Positions 58,687 through 64,000 of a stretch of DNA of 64,000 bases are shown piece after piece. The stretch's first letter is position 1. Each line of letters opens with the position of its first letter. The stretch is from Phyllobacterium chamaecytisi (GTDB lineage Bacteria; Pseudomonadota; Alphaproteobacteria; Rhizobiales; Rhizobiaceae), in the NCBI RefSeq assembly GCF_020164455.1, contig NZ_JAIQWW010000017.1, positions 1 to 64,000 on the forward strand, given 5' to 3'. A program made the translations under genes and the position numbers. The notes under the pieces are model-generated. The model did not search any database. It saw nothing but the letters and a program-made list of their open reading frames with translations, and had not been told where the DNA came from.

Positions 58687-59484
58687 TCAGACGCGGTGAC
58701 CGGCGGCGATGATCTTCTTCAGGAAGGCCTGCGTCCTTTCCTGTTTGGGATGGCGGAAGATTTCGTCGGGTTTGCCATCCTCGACAATTCGCCCGCGATC
58801 AAAGAACAGAACGCGATCGGCAAAGTCGTGGGCAAAGCCCATTTCATGGGTCACCAGAAGCATCGTCATGTCGGTTTCCCGGCAAAGCTTCCAGAGAACA
58901 TTCAGCACCTCCTCGACCAATTCAGGATCGAGTGCGGAGGTGACCTCGTCGAAGAGCATAATTTTTGGCTTGAGCGCGAGCGCGCGCGCAATGGCGACAC
59001 GCTGCTTCTGGCCGCCGGACAATTGCGACGGCATGGACTTCGCCTTGTCGGCGAGCCCGACCATATCGAGCAATTCCATGGCGTGGTGCTCGGCATCCTT
59101 GCGCGACACACCTTTCGTCAACATCGGCGCGAGCGTGACGTTGTCGAGAACGCATTTGTGCGGGAAGAGATTGAACAACTGAAAGACCATGCCAATCTTT
59201 TCGCGCATTTTATGCAGATGAGCATCGTCGGCTGGCTGCAACTTGCCGTTGCGTTGCATCTGATAGAGGCTATCTCCATCGACAAGGATCTCACCGCTGT
59301 CGATGCCTTCCAGCGTCATCAGAATCCGCAGGATAGTCGTCTTGCCAGACCCGGATGGGCCGATCAAAGCAAGCTTTTCGCGCGGCGCAACGCTAAACGA
59401 CAGGTCGTTCAGGACTTTGAACGCGCCGAAGCTCTTGTTAATGCCGTTGATCTCGATGATCGGCGCGGTATTCGTTGGGGGCAT
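58687..59484 (-). CDS. ehuA: Ectoine/hydroxyectoine ABC transporter ATPase EhuA
   Basis: A 265-residue ATPase of the polar-amino-acid uptake family: Walker A GPSGSGKTT at residues 39-47, signature LSGGQKQRVAIARAL (about residue 156), Walker B KIMLFDEVTSALD. First gene of the nine-gene operon. AAGGAGACATGC precedes the ATG. Confidence 0.93.
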   Translation of the reverse strand: MPPTNTAPIIEINGINKSFGAFKVLNDLSFSVAPREKLALIGPSGSGKTTILRILMTLEGIDSGEILVDGDSLYQMQRNGKLQPADDAHLHKMREKIGMVFQLFNLFPHKCVLDNVTLAPMLTKGVSRKDAEHHAMELLDMVGLADKAKSMPSQLSGGQKQRVAIARALALKPKIMLFDEVTSALDPELVEEVLNVLWKLCRETDMTMLLVTHEMGFAHDFADRVLFFDRGRIVEDGKPDEIFRHPKQERTQAFLKKIIAAGHRV

Positions 59485-59538
59485 GCATGTCTCCTTCTGG
59501 TTGAGACAGCCTCATGCCCTAACGATGGGAGACTTATG

Positions 59539-59574
59539 AAATCATGTCAATTATAAAAATTAAATCATGACAAT
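59539..59574 (-). promoter_or_regulatory. Direct repeat upstream of ehuA, candidate EnuR operator
   Basis: On the minus strand ATTGTCATGATTT (59574-59562) and ATTGACATGATTT (59551-59539) form a direct repeat with one mismatch, start-to-start distance 23 bp. A further near copy lies at the enuR start (60987-60999). TATAAT is present between the copies. The pattern suits a MocR/GabR-type regulator, which binds direct repeats. Confidence 0.5.
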
Positions 59575-59608
59575 ATAGACGATCGTGCTGAATTTTGAGG
59601 CGAGGCGA

Positions 59609-60994
59609 TTAAATCGCGAGCAACAGATGTTCGAGATCACCACGCAGCAAATTGGCCACGACCCCGAGGCCGGAACGCAATTCCGCTTCTGTTGTCGAGC
59701 CGAGCGAAATGCGCACCGCGGGATGCCATGGATGGTTTGATATGCGAAACGAAGCGCCTGGCGCGATCGCCACACCTTGTAGTCTTGCATGGGCGACGAA
59801 GGCCTCCTCGGTTCGTTCCCCAGTCAGCGGCAACCAGATGTGAAGGCTTTGCGGATGCGACAGAAACGGAATGCCGGACAGGACTTCCGATGCTGTGGCG
59901 TGCCTTGTGCGAAGCGCTTCGCGTTGCCAATTCACCAGTTCAAGCGCTGTACCGTCCGAAACCCAGCGCGTTGCGATCTCGGCAACGATCGGCGTTGCCA
60001 TCCAGTTCGATACAAGATGACGATTGGCGACGGCAGCTACGTAACGGTCCGGCGCGACCAGATAGCCGATGCGTAGTCCCGGCACGACAATCTTTGTGAA
60101 GCTGGTGAAATAAAGCGTCCGCTCCGGCGCCAGCGTTGCGATCGGCGGCGGGCGATTCTCGACAAGTGGACCGAGGATATCGCTTTCGATGATCGCAATG
60201 TCATGTCGGCGTGCAACCTCGACAATGGCGGCGCGCCGCTCGATGCCCATCAGTGTTGCAGTTGGATTGATCACGGATGGTTGCACGAAAACCGCGCGAA
60301 TACCGCTCTCACGGCAGCAAGCGTCCAGTGCCTCCGGAATAATCCCTTGGTCGTCGATTGCCAGACCCTCGAGCGTTAGACCAAGATAGGAAGCGAGAGG
60401 CGTCAGTGTGTGATGGCCAATGCCTTCGGTCGCGACCTTCGAGCCAGGCGGTGCAGCGCTCATGAGCGCCACGCTCATGGCGGCAGTCGCGCCGTTGGTC
60501 AGGCTGATATTCGAAGCCGGAACATCAAGTCCGCAGGTTCGCAGCCATTCCACCGCAACAGCGCGATGGCGTGGAAACACCACATTGGGGCGGAAGGACA
60601 GTGCCGAGCTCGCTGGCAGGTTCTCGGCAAGCCAGCCAAGCGCCTTTTTCATGCGATCCAGGTGCATGGGCTCGCAGATCGGTTTTAGAATCGAGAGATC
60701 AATGACCTCGCCAAGCCGTTCCGGCAGATAGGGCGGATCCGGCTCGCGGCGCAGCGAGCGCACGAACGTACCGCGTCCGGTTTCACCGGAAACAAGATTG
60801 CGCCGGATCAATTCTTCATAAGCGCGGCTCACGGTTTGCACCGAGAGATGCAGATCGTCAGCCATTTGCCGGTGGGTCTGCAGGCGTGCGCCGCTCTCGA
60901 GTTTGCCATCGGCGATTGCACGTGCAATCTGTTCGGCCAGCGAGAGGTAGGCCGGACGGCGGAGGGTTGTCGGATCGGGGCGCCAAAATGTCAT
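59609..60994 (-). CDS. enuR: MocR/GabR-type regulator of ectoine use, EnuR
   Basis: A 461-residue fusion of an N-terminal GntR-type winged helix (about residues 15-80, HRQMADDLHLSVQTVSRAYE) and a class-I aminotransferase-like domain. Lys301 in TLYFTSFTK is the PLP-binding lysine, corresponding to the Lys302 described for EnuR of Ruegeria. In that system EnuR represses the locus and is released by PLP-linked ectoine catabolites. Position directly upstream of ehuA on the same strand supports the name. No clear SD precedes the ATG. Confidence 0.9.
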   Translation of the reverse strand: MTFWRPDPTTLRRPAYLSLAEQIARAIADGKLESGARLQTHRQMADDLHLSVQTVSRAYEELIRRNLVSGETGRGTFVRSLRREPDPPYLPERLGEVIDLSILKPICEPMHLDRMKKALGWLAENLPASSALSFRPNVVFPRHRAVAVEWLRTCGLDVPASNISLTNGATAAMSVALMSAAPPGSKVATEGIGHHTLTPLASYLGLTLEGLAIDDQGIIPEALDACCRESGIRAVFVQPSVINPTATLMGIERRAAIVEVARRHDIAIIESDILGPLVENRPPPIATLAPERTLYFTSFTKIVVPGLRIGYLVAPDRYVAAVANRHLVSNWMATPIVAEIATRWVSDGTALELVNWQREALRTRHATASEVLSGIPFLSHPQSLHIWLPLTGERTEEAFVAHARLQGVAIAPGASFRISNHPWHPAVRISLGSTTEAELRSGLGVVANLLRGDLEHLLLAI

Positions 60995-61055
60995 GATTTA
61001 TAAGTGATCCAAGTCAGTGCAATTGACAATCGAAAAATCACAACGTCATGGTTAT
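60987..61055 (+). promoter_or_regulatory. Repeat copies in the enuR-doeX spacer
   Basis: AATGTCATGATTT at 60987-60999 matches the ehuA-upstream motif at 12 of 13 positions and overlaps the enuR start codon. A weaker copy, AACGTCATGGTTA, is at 61042-61054. TTGACA at 61023-61028 is a possible -35 for doeX. The sites could carry EnuR autoregulation or DoeX binding. Confidence 0.45.
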
Positions 61056-61080
61056 TGGATTAATTTTAAACAGGCGGGAC

Positions 61081-61575
61081 ATGACACCACTCAAGCTCGA
61101 TCCGATCGATATTCGCATCCTTGACGAGATTCAGCGCGAGGGCCGGATCACCAAACTTGCCCTGGCCGAACGCGTCGGCATCTCGCCGACGCCATGCTGG
61201 ACGCGCCTGCGCCGGCTGGAGAAAGCCGGAATTATCACCGGTTATCATGCTCGTATTGCTCTGCGGCTGGTGACGCCGGTAACAACTGTACTGATGGAAG
61301 TGACCCTTGGAGCGCATCGTCAGGCGGATTTCGACCGGTTCGAGCGGGCCATCAAGACCATACCGGAGGTTGTCGCGTGCTGGTCAGTCGGCGGCGGCGT
61401 GGACTATGTGTTGAAGGTCATGGCGCGGGATATCGATGCCTATCAGCGTCTGGTGGACGGGCTCTTGCAGCGCGAAATCGGAATAGACCGGTATTTCACC
61501 TATATCGTCACCAAGACGGTTAAAGATGATGCCATTCTGCCGGTCGCCGAGCTCGTGACGGCAACTGACCCCTAG
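61081..61575 (+). CDS. doeX: Lrp/AsnC-family regulator of ectoine degradation
   Basis: A 164-residue regulator from ATG 61081 (MTPLKLDPIDIRILDEIQREG); an upstream ATG at 61048 overlaps the repeat motif and is less likely. It has the Lrp helix-turn-helix (LALAERVGISPTPCWTRLRR) and a C-terminal RAM domain. DoeX of Halomonas binds upstream of the doe genes; here it leads the doeCD unit and is divergent from enuR. Confidence 0.85.
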   Translation: MTPLKLDPIDIRILDEIQREGRITKLALAERVGISPTPCWTRLRRLEKAGIITGYHARIALRLVTPVTTVLMEVTLGAHRQADFDRFERAIKTIPEVVACWSVGGGVDYVLKVMARDIDAYQRLVDGLLQREIGIDRYFTYIVTKTVKDDAILPVAELVTATDP

Positions 61576-61596
61576 GTCCTGACCCTAGCTAGTCAA

Positions 61597-61669
61597 TCTC
61601 TCTTCATTTCTGTCCTGATGCAGAGAATCTCTCCTGGATAGCAACGGGAAACAGCCTCTCTCTCTTCAT
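61597..61669 (+). repeat. Direct repeat in the doeX-doeC spacer
   Basis: TCTCTCTTCAT occurs at 61597-61607 and again at 61659-61669 (62 bp apart), inside the 134-base spacer before doeC. The sequence is low in complexity, so chance is possible; it could be a regulator site for doeCD. Confidence 0.3.
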
Positions 61670-61709
61670 CTTCATGCGAGTCTTGTACCGAACATTTCGG
61701 GAGAACTGC

Positions 61710-63203
61710 ATGTCCGCCCATTTCGCACGACCAGACCGCCATCCGGCCCTCGATGGCCTGCGCGACCGCCGCATGTTGCGCGAATTGGCTTATGTCGACG
61801 GCCATTGGACGGCCGGCGACGCAGGTCAGACGTTCGAGGTCAGCGATCCGGCGTCCGGCGCCAACATCGGTTGGGTTTCGAAACTCAATGCCGATCAGAC
61901 GACAATTGCAATCGATGCTGCCGCGAAGGCATTTCCACTGTGGCGGGATCTCCTGCCGCAAGAGCGCACAGCCAAGCTGCGTCGCTGGTATGAACTCATT
62001 CTCGAAGCCAAGGATGATCTGGCTTTGATCATGACCCTGGAGCAAGGCAAGCCGCTGGCCGAATCTCGCGGCGAAATCGACTATGCTGCATCTTTCATCG
62101 AATGGTATGCGGAAGAAGCCAAACGGCTCAACGCCGAGGGCGTTACCAGTCATCTGCCGCATGCCGAAATGATTGTTCGGCGCGAGGCCTTGGGCGTTGT
62201 CGGTGTAGTAACACCGTGGAACTTTCCATCGGCGATGCTGACGAGAAAAGCTGCAGCGGCGCTGGCGGCCGGGTGCACGATCGTTGCGCATCCATCGTCC
62301 GAAACGCCATTGTCGGCACTGGCATTGGCCGAACTTGCCGACCGCGCAGGTATTCCGGGTGGCGTTTTCAACATCGTCACAGGCGACGCAGCTACCATTG
62401 TCGGCCGTCTCTGTGAAGATTCGCGCGTTCGAGCTTTGAGTTTCACCGGTTCGACGGAAATTGGACGTTTGATCGCCGCCCAATGCGCTCCGACAATGAA
62501 AAACCTGATCATGGAGCTCGGCGGCCATGCGCCGTTGATCATTTTCGCCGACGCCGATATCGATCGTGCGGTGGATATCGCCATCGATGCAAAATTCGCA
62601 ACGTCCGGTCAGGATTGCCTCGCGGCCAATCGCATATATGTCGAGCGCTCAATTCAAGACCCTTTTGCCGCTGCACTTACCAAGCGAATTGTGGAGCTCA
62701 GGGTCGCATCGGGACTAACCGAAGGTACCGATATCGGGCCGTTGATGCACGAACGAGCGGTGCAGAAGGTTGAAGAACAAGTCGCAGATGCCTTGGCGCG
62801 CGGGGCGAATTGCGTCGCCGGTGGTAAACGCCATCAGGCCGGATCGCTCTTCTACGAGCCGACGCTTCTGACCAATGTCTCCGACAATGCGCTGATCATG
62901 CACGAGGAAACGTTTGGTCCTGTCGCGGCGATCACCTCGTTCGATACCGAAGACGAAGTCATCGCACGGGCCAACGCCACGCAATACGGTCTTGTCGCCT
63001 ATGCCGTCACGAAGGATGGAGCGCGCATGCTGCGTCTTGGACGCAAACTCGAATACGGCATGGTCGCGATCAATCGTGTGAAAATCACCGGCGCGCCGAT
63101 TCCATTCGGTGGCGTCAAACAGTCAGGTCTTGGCCGCGAGGGCTCGCGTCATGGAATCGAGACTTTCACCGAACTCAAATATCTCTGCATCGATACGCAC
63201 TGA
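61710..63203 (+). CDS. doeC: Aspartate-semialdehyde dehydrogenase of ectoine degradation (DoeC)
   Basis: Oxidises aspartate semialdehyde, made by DoeD, to L-aspartate. The 497-residue aldehyde dehydrogenase starts at ATG 61710 with SD GGGAG at 61699-61703. Asn171 (TPWNF), Glu269 (MELGGHAP) and Cys303 (SGQDCLAANRI) are the catalytic residues. The sequence class is that of succinate-semialdehyde dehydrogenases (GabD), so the substrate is inferred from the neighbours. doeD follows after 18 bases. Confidence 0.88.
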   Translation: MSAHFARPDRHPALDGLRDRRMLRELAYVDGHWTAGDAGQTFEVSDPASGANIGWVSKLNADQTTIAIDAAAKAFPLWRDLLPQERTAKLRRWYELILEAKDDLALIMTLEQGKPLAESRGEIDYAASFIEWYAEEAKRLNAEGVTSHLPHAEMIVRREALGVVGVVTPWNFPSAMLTRKAAAALAAGCTIVAHPSSETPLSALALAELADRAGIPGGVFNIVTGDAATIVGRLCEDSRVRALSFTGSTEIGRLIAAQCAPTMKNLIMELGGHAPLIIFADADIDRAVDIAIDAKFATSGQDCLAANRIYVERSIQDPFAAALTKRIVELRVASGLTEGTDIGPLMHERAVQKVEEQVADALARGANCVAGGKRHQAGSLFYEPTLLTNVSDNALIMHEETFGPVAAITSFDTEDEVIARANATQYGLVAYAVTKDGARMLRLGRKLEYGMVAINRVKITGAPIPFGGVKQSGLGREGSRHGIETFTELKYLCIDTH

Positions 63204-63221
63204 ATTTTAAAGGAAATCATC

Positions 63222-64000
63222 ATGCTTGACCGCTCTAACGAACTGAACGCCTGGGACCGGGATCATTTCTTTCACCCCTCGACGCATATGGGTACCCATG
63301 CGCGCGGCGAAACGCCGACCCGGGTGATCAGCGGCGGCGAGGGCGTTCACATCACTGACAGCGCAGGTCGGACGAGCATCGATGCGTTTGCCGGGCTTTA
63401 TTGCGTCAATGTGGGCTATGGGCGGACGGAAATCGCCGACGCGATTGCCAAGCAGGCCAAGGAGCTCGCTTATTACCACGCCTATGTCGGGCATGGCACG
63501 GATGCGTCGATCACATTGGCCAAGATGATTATCGACCGCGCGCCGGAAGGCATGAGCCGCGTCTATTTCGGTCTGTCCGGTTCGGACGCGAACGAGACCA
63601 ACATCAAATTGGTCTGGTACTACAACAATGTGCTCGGACGTCCGGAGAAGAAGAAGATCATCTCGCGCTGGCGCGGCTATCATGGCTCTGGAGTCATGAC
63701 TGGCAGTCTGACCGGCCTTGAGCTATTCCACAATGCTTTCGATCTGCCCCGTGCGCCGATCTTGCACACCGAAGCGCCTTACTATTTCCGCCGCGAAGAC
63801 CGCTCGATGAGCGAGGAGCAGTTCTCCCGGCATTGCGCCGACAAGCTTGAGGAGATGATCCTCGCCCAAGGTCCGGAAACGGTGGCCGCGTTCATTGGCG
63901 AACCGATCCTCGGCACAGGCGGTATTGTGCCGCCGCCGGCCCATTATTGGCAAAAAATCCAGGCTGTTCTGAATAAATACGACATCTTGTTGATTGCCGA
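63222..64000 (+). CDS. doeD: Diaminobutyrate transaminase (DoeD), truncated by the window end
   Basis: Class III PLP aminotransferase expected to turn 2,4-diaminobutyrate into aspartate semialdehyde. The first 259 codons are present, from ATG 63222 (SD AAGGAAA at 63210-63216); the PLP lysine lies beyond the window. FAGLYCVNVGYGRTEIADAI, YFGLSGSDANETNIKLVWYY, WRGYHGSGVMTGSLTG and IGEPILGTGG are the family motifs. The call to DoeD rests on context with doeC. Confidence 0.88.
   Translation, partial: MLDRSNELNAWDRDHFFHPSTHMGTHARGETPTRVISGGEGVHITDSAGRTSIDAFAGLYCVNVGYGRTEIADAIAKQAKELAYYHAYVGHGTDASITLAKMIIDRAPEGMSRVYFGLSGSDANETNIKLVWYYNNVLGRPEKKKIISRWRGYHGSGVMTGSLTGLELFHNAFDLPRAPILHTEAPYYFRREDRSMSEEQFSRHCADKLEEMILAQGPETVAAFIGEPILGTGGIVPPPAHYWQKIQAVLNKYDILLIA

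Noticed and set aside
60995-61010. Promoter giving a leaderless enuR transcript
   Set aside because: TATAAA on - lies only two bases from the ATG, too close for a start at the codon.

Overview
The window is chromosomal DNA from an alphaproteobacterium of the order Hyphomicrobiales (Rhizobiales), most like the Phyllobacteriaceae/Brucellaceae. The support is the gene order (S10-spc-alpha operon then degP-like and rarA; uvrA/ssb then gyrA-coaD-ppiA-ppiB-queA-tgt), an NdvA/ChvA/Cgt-type cyclic beta-1,2-glucan exporter, an ATP12 chaperone, an alphaproteobacterial SOS box between uvrA and ssb, and a rhizobial-style ectoine catabolic locus. No species call is possible from the sequence alone. I found no rRNA, tRNA, CRISPR array, insertion sequence or prophage.

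Layout. 1-14,680: S10-spc-alpha ribosomal operon (rpsJ to rplQ, with secY, adk and rpoA), all on +, closed by an intrinsic terminator. 14,700-17,010: small accessory patch on - with a HicAB toxin-antitoxin pair, a LysE-family exporter and an AraC regulator. 17,148-24,142: degP-like protease and rarA (+), the glucan exporter (-), then crcB, a RluC-type pseudouridine synthase and atpF2/ATP12 (+). 24,229-30,053: nitrogen and repair genes on - (glnB-glnA behind a sigma-54-like promoter; uvrA with a DUF72 gene). 30,496-35,277: ssb, a YqaA-like membrane protein, a DUF2000/AraC divergent pair, type II NADH dehydrogenase, a small TonB-C-like secreted protein and a MarC protein. 35,531-42,540: gyrA, coaD, ppiA, ppiB, queA, tgt. 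42,541-47,734: TetR repressor divergent from a two-gene RND efflux operon, with a perfect 16-bp palindrome between them. 47,807-48,936: three small membrane or exported proteins on -. 49,221-51,346: OmpR-type two-component system.

51,375-64,000: a nearly complete ectoine/5-hydroxyectoine uptake and degradation locus. On -, in transcription order: ehuA-ehuB-ehuC-ehuD (ABC importer), eutA-eutB-eutC (hydroxyectoine branch), doeA-doeB (ring opening and deacetylation), preceded by the MocR-type regulator enuR. On +: doeX (Lrp/AsnC regulator), doeC (dehydrogenase) and doeD (transaminase, cut by the window end). Import by EhuABCD feeds EutABC/DoeA; DoeB gives diaminobutyrate, and DoeD and DoeC convert it to aspartate. 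A repeated 13-bp motif lies in both control regions and is the best candidate operator.

Most of the window is well-described biology. The observations most worth a second look are the shared repeat in the ectoine control regions, a three-fold repeated membrane anchor in the RND adaptor, the ehuB-ehuC stem-loop, the natural Ala at the quinolone-resistance position of GyrA, strong stem-loops in the long spacers of the ribosomal operon, and an unannotated-size membrane peptide ORF lying across the gyrA terminator.
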